From NCBI RefSeq assembly GCF_900102135.1, contig NZ_FMVJ01000006.1:343385-407384 (forward strand): 64,000 bases of DNA, given 5' to 3'. The number at the start of each line of letters is the position of its first letter. Position 1 is the stretch's first letter. The DNA comes from Microvirga guangxiensis. GTDB lineage: Bacteria; Pseudomonadota; Alphaproteobacteria; Rhizobiales; Beijerinckiaceae. Of the stretch, positions 1 to 10,638 are shown piece after piece. Under the pieces are notes generated by a model. The model made no database searches and was not told the origin of the DNA. It saw only the letters and a list, made by a program, of their open reading frames with translations. The translations under genes and the position numbers were made by a program.

Positions 1-1598
1 AACAGGGCACCCTTCCAGAACTCCTGATACCCCTCGCCGATGAAGGCGCCGTGGAAGACGATACCGGCAAGGACTGCGCCGATAGCCAGCACGATGAGCG
101 GCACCAGCATCACCAGCGGGCTCTCGTGAGGCATATGATGCCCATGGTGGCCGTGCTCGTGATCCGCATGGGTTGCGGGCTCCACGTCATGGCTGTGGTC
201 GTCATGCTCCACGCCTTCGTGATGGCCATGAGCGTGGTGATCCGCATGGGACCAGCGTGCATTGCCCTCGAAGGTGAGGAAGAACAGGCGCCAGGAGTAG
301 AACGAGGTCATGAAGGCCGCGACCACGGTCGCCAGGAAGGCAAAGGAACCGGCCGTGCTGTGCGAGGCGTAGGCTGCCTCGATGATCGCGTCCTTGGAGT
401 AGTAGCCTGCCGTGAACGGGAAACCGGTGAGCGCGAGGGTGCCGATGGCCATCATCGCCGTGGTGAGCGGGATGTAGCGACGCAGATTGCCCATGTAGCG
501 CATATCCTGCTCATGGTGCATGGCATGGATGACCGAGCCTGCGCCCAAGAACAGCAGAGCCTTGAAGAAGGCGTGCGTGAAGAGGTGAAACACGCCAGCG
601 CCATAGGCGCCGACGCCGAGGCCCACGAACATGTAGCCGAGCTGCGAGCAGGTGGAATAGGCGATCACGCGCTTGATGTCGTTCTGAACGAGACCGACGG
701 TCGCCGCGAAGAAGGCCGTGATGCCGCCGATGACGGTGACGACGGTGAGAGCGGCGGGCGCGTACTCGAAGACAGGCGACAGGCGCGCGACCATGAACAC
801 GCCAGCGGTCACCATGGTGGCGGCGTGGATGAGAGCGGAAACCGGTGTCGGTCCCTCCATCGCGTCCGGCAGCCAGGTGTGCAGCAGGAACTGAGCCGAC
901 TTACCCATCGCGCCCATGAAGAGCAGCAGGCAGGCGATCGTCAGGGCATGCCATTCGATCCCAAGGAACATGAACTTGGCATCGGCGAATTCCGCGACGC
1001 GCGGGAAGATGGAGTCGAAGGTGACGCCATTGAACAGCACGAAGATCGTGAAGATGCCGAGCAGGAAGCCGAAATCGCCGACGCGGTTGACGATGAAGGC
1101 CTTCATGGCCGCGGCGTTGGCGGAGTCCTTCTTGTACCAGAAGCCGATGAGAAGGTAGCTCGCGAGACCCACGCCTTCCCAGCCGAAGAACATCTGGACT
1201 AGGTTGTCCGCCGTCACCAGCATGAGCATGGCGAAGGTGAAGAGCGACAGATAGGCGAAGAAGCGCGGACGGTGCGGATCCTCGTGCATGTAGCCGATGG
1301 AATAGAGGTGCACGAGCGCCGACACGGTGTTGACCACCACCAGCATCATGGCGGTGAGCGTATCGATGCGAAACGCCCAATCGACCTGAAGGTCGCCTAC
1401 GGACATCCACTGGGCGACCTGGACCCGGGTCGCACCATCGCCGAAGCCGACGCTGATGAAGGACACCCAGGAGAGAACTGCCGCGATGAAAAGCAGCGCG
1501 GTCGTGATGATCTCGCTGGGCCTCGGACCGAGAACCCGGCCGAAAATACCTGCGATGAGGAAGCCGACGAGCGGCAGGAAAACGATTGCGTGGTACAT
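1..1598 (-). CDS. nuoL: NADH-quinone oxidoreductase subunit L (partial, C-terminus outside window)
   Basis: This is a large antiporter-like membrane subunit of complex I and part of its proton-pumping arm. Reading the minus strand from ATG at 1596-1598 gives [20 protein letters not shown], then the NuoL-typical stretch with [20 protein letters not shown] and [16 protein letters not shown]. The frame stays open for about 532 codons to the window edge, so the last part lies outside. Residues about 450-494 (bases 117-251) form a loop with 17 histidines in 45 residues. The start is 24 bases after the nuoK stop, in the same operon. Assignment is firm; only the end is unseen. Confidence 0.95.
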   Translation of the reverse strand, partial: MYHAIVFLPLVGFLIAGIFGRVLGPRPSEIITTALLFIAAVLSWVSFISVGFGDGATRVQVAQWMSVGDLQVDWAFRIDTLTAMMLVVVNTVSALVHLYSIGYMHEDPHRPRFFAYLSLFTFAMLMLVTADNLVQMFFGWEGVGLASYLLIGFWYKKDSANAAAMKAFIVNRVGDFGFLLGIFTIFVLFNGVTFDSIFPRVAEFADAKFMFLGIEWHALTIACLLLFMGAMGKSAQFLLHTWLPDAMEGPTPVSALIHAATMVTAGVFMVARLSPVFEYAPAALTVVTVIGGITAFFAATVGLVQNDIKRVIAYSTCSQLGYMFVGLGVGAYGAGVFHLFTHAFFKALLFLGAGSVIHAMHHEQDMRYMGNLRRYIPLTTAMMAIGTLALTGFPFTAGYYSKDAIIEAAYASHSTAGSFAFLATVVAAFMTSFYSWRLFFLTFEGNARWSHADHHAHGHHEGVEHDDHSHDVEPATHADHEHGHHGHHMPHESPLVMLVPLIVLAIGAVLAGIVFHGAFIGEGYQEFWKGAL

Positions 1599-1621
1599 TG
1601 CGTTTACTCAGCCCTGTGGGC

Positions 1622-1930
1622 TTAGCCTCTCATCATGTTCACGTCTTCAACCGCGATGGAGCCGCGGTTGCGGAAGAAGACCACCAGAATGGCAAGGCCG
1701 ATGGCGGCCTCTGCCGCCGCGACCGTGAGGATCAGGAGGGCAAAAACCTGGCCGACGATGTCGCCGAGATGGGTCGAGAAGGCCACCATGTTGATGTTCA
1801 CTGAGAGCAGGATCAGCTCGATGGACATCAGGATGACGATGACGTTCTTCCGGTTGATGAAGATGCCGAACACGCCGAGCGTGAAGAGCACGGCGGCGAC
1901 GGTGAGATAATGGCCCAGTCCGATAACCAT
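1622..1930 (-). CDS. nuoK: NADH-quinone oxidoreductase subunit K
   Basis: A 102-residue, three-helix subunit of the complex I membrane arm. It contains the NuoK pattern [21 protein letters not shown], whose second helix carries a conserved buried glutamate (here in MSIELIL), and [17 protein letters not shown] in the third helix, with a further glutamate. Length is normal for the family. It lies between nuoJ (11 bases upstream) and nuoL (23 bases downstream), as in other nuo operons. The start ATG is at 1928-1930, after a GGAGAC-like ribosome site. Confidence 0.96.
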   Translation of the reverse strand: MVIGLGHYLTVAAVLFTLGVFGIFINRKNVIVILMSIELILLSVNINMVAFSTHLGDIVGQVFALLILTVAAAEAAIGLAILVVFFRNRGSIAVEDVNMMRG

Positions 1931-1941
1931 CGCGTGTCTCC

Positions 1942-2556
1942 TTAAATGCCCTGGCGGGAGGGAACCTTCCGCAGCTCGACGGCGGTTTCCTGGGTGCGGG
2001 CGTTCTGCATCGAGATGTCCTGGCGGCGAACGCCCACGCGCTCACGCAGGGTCAGCACGATGGCGCCGATCATGGCCACCAGCAGGATGAGGCCCGCTGC
2101 CTGGAAGAAGTAGAAATAGCGGGTGTAGAGCACATGGCCGAGGGCCTCGGTGTTGGTCATCACGTCGGCGGCCGGGATCGGGACCGCAGGCGTGCGGACG
2201 AGGCCCGGATCGACCACATAGGCGCTCACGACGAAGATGAGCTCAATGAGCAGGACGATGCCGATCAGGCCGCCCACCGGCAGGTACTGCAGGAAGCCCT
2301 GGCGGAGCGCCGCGAAATCCACGTCGAGCATCATGACGACGAAGAGGAAGAGCACCGCGACCGCGCCCACATAGACGATGATGAGGATCATCGCCAGGAA
2401 CTCGGCTCCCATCATCAGGAACAGGCCCGCCGCATTGACGAAGGCCAGGATGAGGAAGAGCACCGACTGCACAGGATTGCGCGAGGCGATGACCATGAAG
2501 CCCGAGGCAATCGTGATTGTCGCGAACAGATAAAAGAAGGCGGCGGTAACCGTCAT
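1942..2556 (-). CDS. nuoJ: NADH-quinone oxidoreductase subunit J
   Basis: A complex I membrane subunit of about 204 residues with five predicted hydrophobic segments. It shows the family motif [20 protein letters not shown], where the broken helix TM3 is expected. I chose the ATG at 2554-2556 ([12 protein letters not shown]). An in-frame ATG four codons upstream (2568, MCLSM) is possible and the two cannot be separated by eye. The C-terminal tail of about 30 residues is polar and cytoplasmic. A gap of about 140 bases with a hairpin separates it from nuoI, unusually wide for this operon. Confidence 0.94.
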   Translation of the reverse strand: MTVTAAFFYLFATITIASGFMVIASRNPVQSVLFLILAFVNAAGLFLMMGAEFLAMILIIVYVGAVAVLFLFVVMMLDVDFAALRQGFLQYLPVGGLIGIVLLIELIFVVSAYVVDPGLVRTPAVPIPAADVMTNTEALGHVLYTRYFYFFQAAGLILLVAMIGAIVLTLRERVGVRRQDISMQNARTQETAVELRKVPSRQGI

Positions 2557-2616
2557 GCTCAAACACAAGCCGCCCCGAGAGCGGCCCCTTCCGACGTGGC
2601 CCCGGCGAATCCGGTG

Positions 2617-2697
2617 ACCTGTCTATAAATTCCGAACCCGACGGGAACAACCCGCCGGACATGCTTGCCCCCTGCCCTTGCCGGGCAGGAAGCGGTT
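2617..2697 (-). promoter_or_regulatory. nuoI-nuoJ spacer with hairpin
   Basis: The spacer between nuoI and nuoJ holds a short inverted repeat in the CCTGCCCGGCAAGGGCAGG context near 2674-2692, and a TATAAA-like string near 2623. It has no T-run, so it does not look like a full terminator. It could modulate expression or RNA stability inside the operon. This is inference from shape only. Confidence 0.3.
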
Positions 2698-3186
2698 TTA
2701 CCGGTAAGGCGCGGTCTTCGCGATGTTCCTCGCGATTTCACGCTCCCAGCGCTCCCCGTTCTCGAGAAGCTTGGCCTTGTCGTAATAAAGCTCTTCGCGG
2801 GTCTCTACCGAGAACTCGAAGTTCGGCCCTTCCACAATGGCGTCCACCGGGCAGGCTTCCTGGCACATGCCGCAATAAATGCACTTCACCATGTCGATGT
2901 CGTAACGCGTCGTGCGACGGGTGCCGTCGTTGCGGCGCGGGCCAGCCTCGATGGTGATGGCCTGAGCCGGGCAGATGGCCTCGCAGAGCTTGCAGGCGAT
3001 GCAGCGCTCTTCCCCATTGGGGTAGCGGCGAAGCGCATGCTCACCTCGGAAACGGGGCCCACGATGCCCCATTTCGAACGGGTAGTTGAGCGTGGCCTTC
3101 GGCTTGAAGAAGTACTTCGTGGTCAGGATGAACCCGGCCACGAATTCCTTCAGGAGAAGGGCGTTGAAGAATTGAGCGATCTTCAT
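2698..3186 (-). CDS. nuoI: NADH-quinone oxidoreductase subunit I
   Basis: A 162-residue ferredoxin-like subunit that carries clusters N6a and N6b between the peripheral arm and the quinone site. Two complete 4Fe-4S motifs are visible: [12 protein letters not shown] (cysteines 62, 65, 68, 72) and [12 protein letters not shown] (102, 105, 108, 112). Each final cysteine is followed by proline, as is typical. The N-terminal [13 protein letters not shown] segment resembles the amphipathic helix that lies on the membrane. It starts 10 bases after the nuoH stop, with a GGAG site in that spacer. Confidence 0.97.
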   Translation of the reverse strand: MKIAQFFNALLLKEFVAGFILTTKYFFKPKATLNYPFEMGHRGPRFRGEHALRRYPNGEERCIACKLCEAICPAQAITIEAGPRRNDGTRRTTRYDIDMVKCIYCGMCQEACPVDAIVEGPNFEFSVETREELYYDKAKLLENGERWEREIARNIAKTAPYR

Positions 3187-3196
3187 GTCGATCTCC

Positions 3197-4222
3197 TTAG
3201 CGGACGCCCGGCGCGTTGCCGGTCACCATCAGGACGCCTGCCACGATGACCACCATGGCCAGCGACAGCGGAAGAAAGACCTTCCAGCCGAGGCGCATGA
3301 GCTGATCGTAGCGGTAACGCGGCACCAGGGCTTTCACCATGGCGATGAGGATAAAGAGGAAGCTCGCCTTCAGCACGAACCAGATCACGCCAGGCACCCA
3401 GGTAAAGGGCGCGAACGGAATCGGGGACAGCCAGCCGCCGAGGAACAGGATCGTGCCGAGCGCGCACATGGTCATGATGGCCACGTATTCGCCGAGCATG
3501 AACAGCAGGTACGGAGTGGAGGAATATTCCACCATGTAACCGGCAACCAGCTCCGACTCCGCTTCCGGCAGATCGAAGGGCGGGCGGTTCGTCTCGGCCA
3601 TGGCCGAGATGAAGAACACCACGAACATCGGGAACAGCGGCAGCCAGTACCAGCCGAGGATGCCGAGGCTCGTGTTCTGCGACTCGACGATCCCAGACAG
3701 GTTCAGGGTGCCCGCGCACATGAGCACCGTCACGATGACGAAGCCGATGGAGACCTCGTAGGACACCATCTGCGCCGCCGAGCGGAGCGCGCCGAGGAAC
3801 GGATACTTCGAGTTCGAGGCCCAGCCGCCCATGATGACGCCGTAAACGCCGAGCGACGAGATCGCGAAGATGTACAGAATGCCCACGTTGATGTCGGCAA
3901 TCGCCCAGCCTGCGTTCAGCGGAATGACCGCCCAGGCAGCAAGCGAGAGGGTGCACATCACCAGCGGCGCCAGAAGGAACATGCCCTTGTTGGCGGGAGC
4001 CGGAATGACCGGCTCTTTCAGCACGAACTTGAGAAGGTCCGCGAAGGATTGCAGCAGTCCCCAGGGGCCGACCACGTTCGGGCCGCGACGCAGCTGAACC
4101 GCGGCCCACACCTTGCGGTCGGCATAGAGCGCATAGGCAATGAAGATGAGAAGCGCGACGAGCAGGAGCAGGCTCTTGCCCAGCATGATCGCGACTGCGA
4201 GGAGAATATCTCCAAATTCCAT
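3197..4222 (-). CDS. nuoH: NADH-quinone oxidoreductase subunit H
   Basis: A 341-residue polytopic subunit that forms the quinone entry channel at the junction of the two arms of complex I. It shows the NuoH signatures [18 protein letters not shown] and [20 protein letters not shown]. About eight hydrophobic segments are visible. I chose ATG 4220-4222 ([14 protein letters not shown]) because GAGGAGAAAAG sits just upstream. An in-frame ATG 21 codons earlier lies inside nuoG and adds residues foreign to the family. Confidence 0.96.
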   Translation of the reverse strand: MEFGDILLAVAIMLGKSLLLLVALLIFIAYALYADRKVWAAVQLRRGPNVVGPWGLLQSFADLLKFVLKEPVIPAPANKGMFLLAPLVMCTLSLAAWAVIPLNAGWAIADINVGILYIFAISSLGVYGVIMGGWASNSKYPFLGALRSAAQMVSYEVSIGFVIVTVLMCAGTLNLSGIVESQNTSLGILGWYWLPLFPMFVVFFISAMAETNRPPFDLPEAESELVAGYMVEYSSTPYLLFMLGEYVAIMTMCALGTILFLGGWLSPIPFAPFTWVPGVIWFVLKASFLFILIAMVKALVPRYRYDQLMRLGWKVFLPLSLAMVVIVAGVLMVTGNAPGVR

Positions 4223-4239
4223 GGTTCTTTTCTCCTCTC

Positions 4240-6318
4240 TTACTCGGCCGCTTCGAGCTTCAGCTGACGGGCGAGCGCCGAGCACTCGGCCATGACGCCG
4301 GAGGCGCGGGCGATCGGGTTCGTCAGGTAGAAGTCCTTGACCGGGCTCGTGAACGCTTCGCGGCCCGGGGCACCGCCGAGTCCGGCAAGCGCCTGAATGG
4401 CGGAAGCCGTATCGGCCGGCTGCACTCTATCGATGGCAGCGAAATGCGGGTGAGCCGCATAGAGCTTGGCGCGAAGAGCGTTGAGCGAGTCGAACGGCAG
4501 GCGATGGCCGAGAACGTCCGACAGGGCGCGCAGGATCGCCCAATCCTCACGGGCTTCGCCAGGAGCGAAGGCCGCACGGTTGGCAAGCTGCACCCGACCT
4601 TCCGTATTCACGTAGGTGCCGGACTTTTCGGTGTAGGTGGCAGCCGGAAGGATCACGTCTGCGCGGTGAGCGCCACGGTCGCCGTGCGTACCCTGATAGA
4701 TCACGAACGCGCCGGGAGCGATGTCGATCTCATCGGCACCGAGGTTGAAGAGAACCTCGACACCACCTTGTGCCATCTGCTGAGTGGTCAGGCCGCCCTC
4801 ACCCGGCACAAGGCCGAGATCGAGGGCGCCCACACGCGAGGCAGCCGTGTGAAGAACCGAGAAGCCGTTCCAGCCATTCTTCACCGCGCCCACATCGCGA
4901 GCGAGCGAAGCCACGGCGGAGAGGATCGCGAGGCCGTCCGGACGGACAAGAGCACCCTGCCCCACGATGATCAGCGGACGCTCGGCAGCGCGCAGCTTCT
5001 CGATGAAGCTGTGACGGCCGCCAGCCAGCTCGGCGAGAGTCTCCGGACCGGAGCCGAGATACTCGTAGGGATAGGTCAGGTCGGCATTCTCGCCGATGAG
5101 GGCGATCGGCGGAGGAGCTGCGCGCCAACGCTTGCGGATGCGCACATTGACGAGCGAAGCCTCAAGGCGCGGGTTGGAGCCCACGATCAGTATCGCATCC
5201 GCATCCTCGATACCGGCGATGGTGGTGTTGAAGAGATAGGAGCCGCGTCCGTGAGTGGGCGACAGCACAGTGCCGTCCTGACGGGCATCGATGTTCCTGA
5301 CGCCGAGGCTCTGCATGAGGAGCTTCAGGGCGAACATCTCTTCGACGGCGGCGAGATCGCCGACGATGGCGCCGATCTTCTTTGCATCCGTGCCTTTCAC
5401 CTTCGCGGCGATGGTAGCGAACGCCTCCTGCCAGGAAGCGGGACGCAGGCGGCCATTCTCCCGCACGAACGGACGGTCGAGGCGCTGTAGGCGCAGGCCG
5501 TCAACGATCTGGCGGGTCTTGTCCGTAATCCACTCCTCGTTCACCGCCTCGTTCACACGCGGCAGGATGCGCATGACCTCACGGCCACGGGAATCGACGC
5601 GGATCGAAGAGCCGACCGCATCCATCACGTCGACGGAGTCGGTCTTGGTGAGCTCCCACGGACGGAAATGGAACGACTCGGGCTTGTGGGTGAGCGCGCC
5701 GACGGGGCAGAGATCCGCGATGTTGGCCTGCAACTCGGAGCCGAGAGCCTTCTCGAGATAGCTCGTGATCTCCATGTCCTCGCCGCGCCACAGGGCGCCC
5801 ATGTCCGGCACGCCTGCCACCTCGGCGGTGAAGCGCACGCAGCGGGTGCAGTGGATGCAGCGGTTCATGGAAGTGCGAACCAACGGGCCGAGGTACTTGT
5901 CGGTCACCGCGCGCTTGTTCTCATGGAAACGGCTGGTGTCGACGCCATAGGCCATGGCCTGATCCTGCAGGTCGCACTGGCCGCCCTGGTCGCAGATCGG
6001 GCAATCGAGCGGGTGGTTGATGAGCAGGAACTCCATCACACCTTCGCGCGCCTTCTTCACCGTCGGCGATTTGGTGGAGATTTCCGGCGGCTCGCCATTC
6101 GGGCCGGGGCGGCAATCGCGTACGCCCCAGGCGCAGGACGCCACCGGCTTCGGCGCACCCTTCACCTCGACGAGGCACATGCGGCAATTGCCGGCGATCG
6201 AGAGCCGCTCATGGTAGCAAAAGCGCGGAACTTCCGCGCCCGCGGCCTCGGCGGCCTGGAGCAGCGTGTATTCGGCGGGGACGTCGACTTCGACGCCATC
6301 AACGATGATTTTAGCCAT
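4240..6318 (-). CDS. nuoG: NADH-quinone oxidoreductase subunit G
   Basis: The largest peripheral-arm subunit, 692 residues, which binds several Fe-S clusters. The N-terminal 2Fe-2S ferredoxin domain has cysteines 34, 45, 48 and 62. It is followed by the His-Cys segment with [13 protein letters not shown] and by [10 protein letters not shown]. The rest is a molybdopterin-oxidoreductase-like domain, degenerate in this family. The start ATG 6316-6318 ([14 protein letters not shown]) fits the family; an upstream ATG would add seven residues. It lies 7 bases after the nuoF stop and is about 200 residues shorter than the E. coli protein, as expected for alphaproteobacteria. Confidence 0.96.
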   Translation of the reverse strand: MAKIIVDGVEVDVPAEYTLLQAAEAAGAEVPRFCYHERLSIAGNCRMCLVEVKGAPKPVASCAWGVRDCRPGPNGEPPEISTKSPTVKKAREGVMEFLLINHPLDCPICDQGGQCDLQDQAMAYGVDTSRFHENKRAVTDKYLGPLVRTSMNRCIHCTRCVRFTAEVAGVPDMGALWRGEDMEITSYLEKALGSELQANIADLCPVGALTHKPESFHFRPWELTKTDSVDVMDAVGSSIRVDSRGREVMRILPRVNEAVNEEWITDKTRQIVDGLRLQRLDRPFVRENGRLRPASWQEAFATIAAKVKGTDAKKIGAIVGDLAAVEEMFALKLLMQSLGVRNIDARQDGTVLSPTHGRGSYLFNTTIAGIEDADAILIVGSNPRLEASLVNVRIRKRWRAAPPPIALIGENADLTYPYEYLGSGPETLAELAGGRHSFIEKLRAAERPLIIVGQGALVRPDGLAILSAVASLARDVGAVKNGWNGFSVLHTAASRVGALDLGLVPGEGGLTTQQMAQGGVEVLFNLGADEIDIAPGAFVIYQGTHGDRGAHRADVILPAATYTEKSGTYVNTEGRVQLANRAAFAPGEAREDWAILRALSDVLGHRLPFDSLNALRAKLYAAHPHFAAIDRVQPADTASAIQALAGLGGAPGREAFTSPVKDFYLTNPIARASGVMAECSALARQLKLEAAE

Positions 6319-6325
6319 CTCTATC

Positions 6326-7627
6326 TCACTCCGCCGCAATCATGACGGATTCAGAATGCGGGTTTGCCGCGTAATCGTCGATCCGCTTCTCGATCTCGTG
6401 ACGGAAGTGCCGGATCAGGCCCTGGACCGGCCAGGCAGCCGCGTCGCCGAGCGCGCAGATGGTATGGCCTTCGATCTGGGTCGAGACTTCGAGCAGCATG
6501 TCGATTTCGCGCTTCTGCGCGCGACCTTCCGCCATGCGGTTGAGCACGCGCCACATCCAGCCGGTGCCTTCGCGGCACGGCGTGCACTGGCCGCAGCTCT
6601 CGTGCTTGTAGAAGTACGAGATGCGGGCAATGGCGCGAACGATGTCCGTGGACTTGTCCATGACGATCACGGCGGCGGTGCCGAGACCCGAACGCAGGTT
6701 GCGAAGGGTGTCGAAATCCATCGGCGCGTCGATGATCTGATCCGCAGGCACGCAAGGCACGGACGAGCCGCCGGGAATGACCGCGAGCAGGTTGTCCCAG
6801 CCGCCGCGGATGCCGCCGCAATGGGTATCGATCAGCTCGCGGAAGGTCAGGCCCATGGCCTCTTCTACGTTACAGGGCTTGTTCACGTGGCCGGACACGC
6901 AGAAGAGCTTGGTGCCCACGTTGTTCGGACGACCGATGCCGGAGAACCAGGATGCGCCGCGACGCAGGATCGTTCCGGCGACCGCAATCGACTCGACGTT
7001 GTTCACGGTGGTCGGGCAGCCGTAGAGGCCCATGTTCGCCGGGAACGGAGGCTTCAGGCGCGGCATGCCCTTCTTGCCTTCCATGCTCTCGATGAGCGCC
7101 GTCTCCTCGCCGCAGATGTAAGCGCCTGCGCCGTGGTGGACATAGAGGTCGAAGGGATAGCCGTGGATGTTGTTCTTGCCGATCAGGCCGGCCGCATAAG
7201 CCTCGTCCACAGCGCGCTGGAGCGCGTGCTTCTCGGCGATGTACTCGCCGCGGATGTAGATGTAGGCCGCATGCGCGCCCATGGCGAAGGACGCGATGAG
7301 GCAGCCCTCGACAAGAAGATGCGGGTCGTTCCGCATGATCTCACGGTCCTTGCAGGTGCCCGGCTCCGACTCGTCGGCATTGACGACGAGGTAGTGCGGA
7401 CGCCCATCCGACTGCTTGGGCATGAAGGACCATTTCAGGCCCGTCGGGAAGCCCGCGCCGCCACGGCCGCGCAGACCCGATGCCTTCATCTCGTCGATGA
7501 TCCAGTCACGGCCCTTCTCGAGGAGGAACTTGGTTCCGTCCCACGCGCCGCGCATCTTCGCGGCCTGAAGGTCCGGCGAATGGAAGCCGTAGAGGTTGGT
7601 GAAAATGCGATCTCTATCGTGAAGCAT
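6326..7627 (-). CDS. nuoF: NADH-quinone oxidoreductase subunit F
   Basis: A 433-residue flavoprotein subunit that oxidises NADH through FMN and passes electrons to cluster N3. The glycine-rich [16 protein letters not shown] (about residues 51-66) contacts NADH and FMN. The N3 ligands are in SCGQCTPC (cysteines 345, 348, 351), with a fourth cysteine at about 391 in [14 protein letters not shown]. Length and motifs are standard. The start ATG 7625-7627 follows GAGGGG. It is 13 bases downstream of nuoE. Confidence 0.97.
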   Translation of the reverse strand: MLHDRDRIFTNLYGFHSPDLQAAKMRGAWDGTKFLLEKGRDWIIDEMKASGLRGRGGAGFPTGLKWSFMPKQSDGRPHYLVVNADESEPGTCKDREIMRNDPHLLVEGCLIASFAMGAHAAYIYIRGEYIAEKHALQRAVDEAYAAGLIGKNNIHGYPFDLYVHHGAGAYICGEETALIESMEGKKGMPRLKPPFPANMGLYGCPTTVNNVESIAVAGTILRRGASWFSGIGRPNNVGTKLFCVSGHVNKPCNVEEAMGLTFRELIDTHCGGIRGGWDNLLAVIPGGSSVPCVPADQIIDAPMDFDTLRNLRSGLGTAAVIVMDKSTDIVRAIARISYFYKHESCGQCTPCREGTGWMWRVLNRMAEGRAQKREIDMLLEVSTQIEGHTICALGDAAAWPVQGLIRHFRHEIEKRIDDYAANPHSESVMIAAE

Positions 7628-7640
7628 CTTAAATCACCCC

Positions 7641-8693
7641 TCAGGACGTCTTGTTGTCTTTGTCGACGACCACGCCCGGCTTGCTCTCGCTGCCGTCGCG
7701 GCGTGTCTCGGCCTGGGCCAGAGGCGTACCGGCTTCAGGTGTCGTAGGACTTGTCGGAACAGCGTCCTTGCCGGGCGATGCCACGTAGGATTTGCTGCTC
7801 TGCGGAGCGGCCTGTGCGCCCTCTTCCGTATGCGACTTGCCCTTGGTAGCGACCGACGGATCTCCGGCTTCCTTTTGATCGACCGGATTGACTGGCGTCT
7901 CGCCTTCCTTGGCGCGCTTAGCCGGCGTATCGGCAGCTTCGCTCTCGATGGCGCGGCCTGCCGTAGGCTTTGCAGCCTTGACGTCTTGCGGGATGGATGC
8001 CGCCGCCGCGGCAGCCTCGCCGGTAGCGGCAGGCTGAGCCTGCTCCTCGAAGCGCTTGCGCCATGCTCCGATCTGAGAACCGTCATAGAGCGACGGGTCC
8101 TGCAGCGTGTTGACGGCTTCGAAGGGCTCGGAGCGGTTGCGGCCGATCTGGGAGCCGGTCTTCACGGGGCGGCCTGCCGCGAGATCGTCGAGAAGCTTCT
8201 CGAAGTTCTCCGTCGTCAGATCCTCGTAGTAATCGTCGTTGATCTGCACCATGGGGGCGTTGCAGCACGCACCCAGGCACTCGACCTCGAGCCAGGAGAA
8301 CTTGCCGTCGGCCGTGACATGGTTCTGCTCGCCGATGCGCTTCTCCAGCACCTTCTTGATGTCGCCTGCGCCGCGCAGCACGCACGGCGTGGTGCCGCAG
8401 AACTGGATGAAATATTGGCCGACCGGCTCCAGGTTGAACATCGTGTAGAAGGTCGCCACCTCCATCACGCGGATGAACGGCATGTCGAGCCGCGTTGCCA
8501 CAGCCTCGATAGCCTTGCGCGGCAGCCAGCCGCCGGCCTGCTCCTGCGCCTTCCACAGAAGCGGGATCACCGCCGAGGCCTGACGGCCGGGCGGATACTT
8601 GGCGATCTGCTGCTCAGCAAAGGCTTCCGTCTCGGACGAGAACGAAAAGCTCTCTGGCTGCATTTCTTCAGGCGCGAGCTTACGAACGGCCAT
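7641..8693 (-). CDS. nuoE: NADH-quinone oxidoreductase subunit E with long C-terminal tail
   Basis: The thioredoxin-like 24 kDa subunit that carries the N1a 2Fe-2S cluster. Ligands are visible as CGTTPC (cysteines 99 and 104) and CLGACC (139 and 143). The recognisable domain ends near residue 210. A tail of about 130 residues follows, rich in Ala, Glu, Lys, Pro and Thr and probably disordered, giving 350 residues against roughly 165-240 in many relatives. The start ATG 8691-8693 (MAVRKLAPEEMQ) follows GAGGAGAAGAG; the upstream in-frame ATG codons fall in the palindromic spacer. Confidence 0.94.
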   Translation of the reverse strand: MAVRKLAPEEMQPESFSFSSETEAFAEQQIAKYPPGRQASAVIPLLWKAQEQAGGWLPRKAIEAVATRLDMPFIRVMEVATFYTMFNLEPVGQYFIQFCGTTPCVLRGAGDIKKVLEKRIGEQNHVTADGKFSWLEVECLGACCNAPMVQINDDYYEDLTTENFEKLLDDLAAGRPVKTGSQIGRNRSEPFEAVNTLQDPSLYDGSQIGAWRKRFEEQAQPAATGEAAAAAASIPQDVKAAKPTAGRAIESEAADTPAKRAKEGETPVNPVDQKEAGDPSVATKGKSHTEEGAQAAPQSSKSYVASPGKDAVPTSPTTPEAGTPLAQAETRRDGSESKPGVVVDKDNKTS

Positions 8694-8715
8694 TTTGACT
8701 CTTCTCCTCATCGTC

Positions 8716-8737
8716 ATGGCCGGGCGAGCCCGGCCAT
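8716..8737. repeat. 10-bp palindrome in the nuoD-nuoE spacer
   Basis: ATGGCCGGGC and its exact complement GCCCGGCCAT are separated by two bases in the 118-base spacer between nuoD and nuoE. The sequence CGTCATGGCCGGGC resembles a dispersed intergenic palindrome common in Rhizobiales genomes. It could be a processing or stability element in the long nuo transcript. The structure is seen directly; the role is inference. Confidence 0.6.
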
Positions 8738-8811
8738 TCACGACTTGAACGTATTCATCACGCCTTTTCCGAAGCGTGGTGCCGGACCCGAAATCGAGCC
8801 CGGATTATTAC

Positions 8812-10002
8812 TTACCGGTCCACTTCACCGAACACGATGTCGAGCGAACCGAGAACGCCTGCGACGTCGGCCAGCATGTGGCCGCGGCACATGAAATCCA
8901 TGCCCTGCAGGTGCGCGAAGCCCGGAGCGCGAACATGGCAGCGATACGGCTTGTTGGTGCCATCGGACACCAGATACACGCCAAACTCGCCTTTCGGAGC
9001 CTCGACGGCGGCATAAACCTCGCCCGCGGGGACGTGGAAGCCTTCCGTGTAGAGCTTGAAGTGATGGATCAGCGCTTCCATGGAGCGCTTCATGTCCTTG
9101 CGCGAGGGCGGAGCGATCTTGCCGTCGAGCGTGTTCACCGGCCCCTGCCCGTCTGGAGCGCGCAGCTTGTCGAGGCACTGGCGCATGATGCGCACGGACT
9201 GGCGCATCTCTTCCATGCGGATGACCTGGCGATCGTAATTGTCGCCGTTGAGGCCGACGGGGATGTCGAATTCCATCTCCTCATAGCACTCATAGGGCTG
9301 CGACTTGCGCAGGTCCCAGGCCACGCCGCAGCTGCGGACGATGACGCCTGAGAAGCCCCATTTCCAGCAATCGTCGAGGGTGATGGTGCCGATATCGACG
9401 TTACGCTGCTTGAAGATGCGGCTGCCCATGACGAGGGTGTCGAGATCGTCGAGAACCTTCAGGAACGGGTCGCAGAAGGCTTCGATGTCGTCGATCAGCT
9501 CGGGCTGGATATCCATGTTCACGCCGCCGGGCCGGAAGTAGTTGGCGTGCATGCGCGAACCGGAGATGCGCTCGTAGAAGATCATCAGCTTCTCACGCTC
9601 CTCGAAGCCCCAGAGAGGCGGCGTGAGCGCGCCGACGTCCATGGCCTGCGTGGTCACGTTGAGAAGGTGCGAAAGCAAGCGGCCGATTTCGGAGAACAGC
9701 ACGCGGATCAGCTGCGCACGGCGCGGAACCTCGATGCCGAGGAGCTTTTCGACTGCGAGGCAGTACGCATGCTCCTGGTTCATCGGCGCAACGTAGTCGA
9801 GCCGGTCGAAATACGGATTGGCCTGAATGTAAGTCTTATACTCGATCAGCTTCTCGGTGCCACGATGGAGCAGGCCGATATGCGGATCGACGCGCTCGAC
9901 CACCTCGCCATCGAGCTCCAGCACGAGGCGAAGCACGCCGTGCGCAGCCGGATGCTGCGGACCGAAGTTGATCGTGAAATTGCGGATATTATGCTCGCCC
10001 AT
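8812..10002 (-). CDS. nuoD: NADH-quinone oxidoreductase subunit D
   Basis: The 396-residue 49 kDa subunit, which helps form the quinone-binding pocket. It begins with [20 protein letters not shown], including the conserved GPQHPAAHG loop, and continues with the [18 protein letters not shown] signature near residues 60-75. It ends with [29 protein letters not shown], the normal C-terminus. The start ATG 10000-10002 follows GGAAAGGG. It is separate from nuoC (18-base gap), not fused to it as in some gammaproteobacteria. Confidence 0.97.
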   Translation of the reverse strand: MGEHNIRNFTINFGPQHPAAHGVLRLVLELDGEVVERVDPHIGLLHRGTEKLIEYKTYIQANPYFDRLDYVAPMNQEHAYCLAVEKLLGIEVPRRAQLIRVLFSEIGRLLSHLLNVTTQAMDVGALTPPLWGFEEREKLMIFYERISGSRMHANYFRPGGVNMDIQPELIDDIEAFCDPFLKVLDDLDTLVMGSRIFKQRNVDIGTITLDDCWKWGFSGVIVRSCGVAWDLRKSQPYECYEEMEFDIPVGLNGDNYDRQVIRMEEMRQSVRIMRQCLDKLRAPDGQGPVNTLDGKIAPPSRKDMKRSMEALIHHFKLYTEGFHVPAGEVYAAVEAPKGEFGVYLVSDGTNKPYRCHVRAPGFAHLQGMDFMCRGHMLADVAGVLGSLDIVFGEVDR

Positions 10003-10020
10003 GGGTCGCCCTTTCCGCCT

Positions 10021-10623
10021 TTATGCCTTGGCCTTCTCATCGCCGGGCAGCACATAGTCCGTGCCTTCCCAGGGAGAGAGGAAGTCGAAGTTGCGGAATT
10101 CCTGGTTGAGCTTCACGGGCTCGTAGACCACGCGGCCCTGACCGTCGTCGTAGCGAACTTCGACATAACCGGTCATGGGGAAGTCCTTGCGGAGCGGGTG
10201 CCCCTCGAAACCGTAATCCGTCAGCAGGCGCCGAAGATCGGGGTGCCCCGAGAACAGGACGCCATACATGTCGTAGGTCTCCCGCTCGAACCAGTTCGCC
10301 GCCGGGAAGAGGTCGATCAGCGAGGGGACCGGGGTCACCTCGTCGGTCTGGACCTTCACGCGGATACGGCGGTTATGGTGAGGCGCCAGGAAGTGATAGA
10401 CCACGTCGAAGCGCTTCTCGCGGGCGGGGTAATCCGCGCCGCAGATATCGATGAAGCAGACGAAGCGGCATTGCGGGTCGTCACGCAGGAACGACACCAC
10501 ACGCACGATTTCCTCGGTGCGGGCGACAAGCGTCAGCTCGTCATAGGCGATGGCGCGATCTTCGATCACCTCACCGAGGGACGAGGCAATGTGGTCGCTC
10601 AGGGCTTGGAGCTCAGCACTCAT
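10021..10623 (-). CDS. nuoC: NADH-quinone oxidoreductase subunit C
   Basis: The 200-residue 30 kDa subunit of the peripheral arm, without a cofactor. It contains the family signature [20 protein letters not shown] and the end region [20 protein letters not shown]. Length matches the unfused alphaproteobacterial form. The start ATG 10621-10623 lies 15 bases beyond the nuoB stop. Confidence 0.96.
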   Translation of the reverse strand: MSAELQALSDHIASSLGEVIEDRAIAYDELTLVARTEEIVRVVSFLRDDPQCRFVCFIDICGADYPAREKRFDVVYHFLAPHHNRRIRVKVQTDEVTPVPSLIDLFPAANWFERETYDMYGVLFSGHPDLRRLLTDYGFEGHPLRKDFPMTGYVEVRYDDGQGRVVYEPVKLNQEFRNFDFLSPWEGTDYVLPGDEKAKA

Positions 10624-10638
10624 CAGTCAGACCTTTGC

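Noticed and set aside
51..1202. Long plus-strand open frame of 383 codons
   Set aside because: It is the antisense of nuoL; its odd Met/His/Val runs come from the His-rich loop of NuoL on the other strand.
5945..5965. AGGCCATGGCCT palindrome similar to the ihfA/RTX site
   Set aside because: It lies inside nuoG coding sequence and is explained by codons; the centre also differs.
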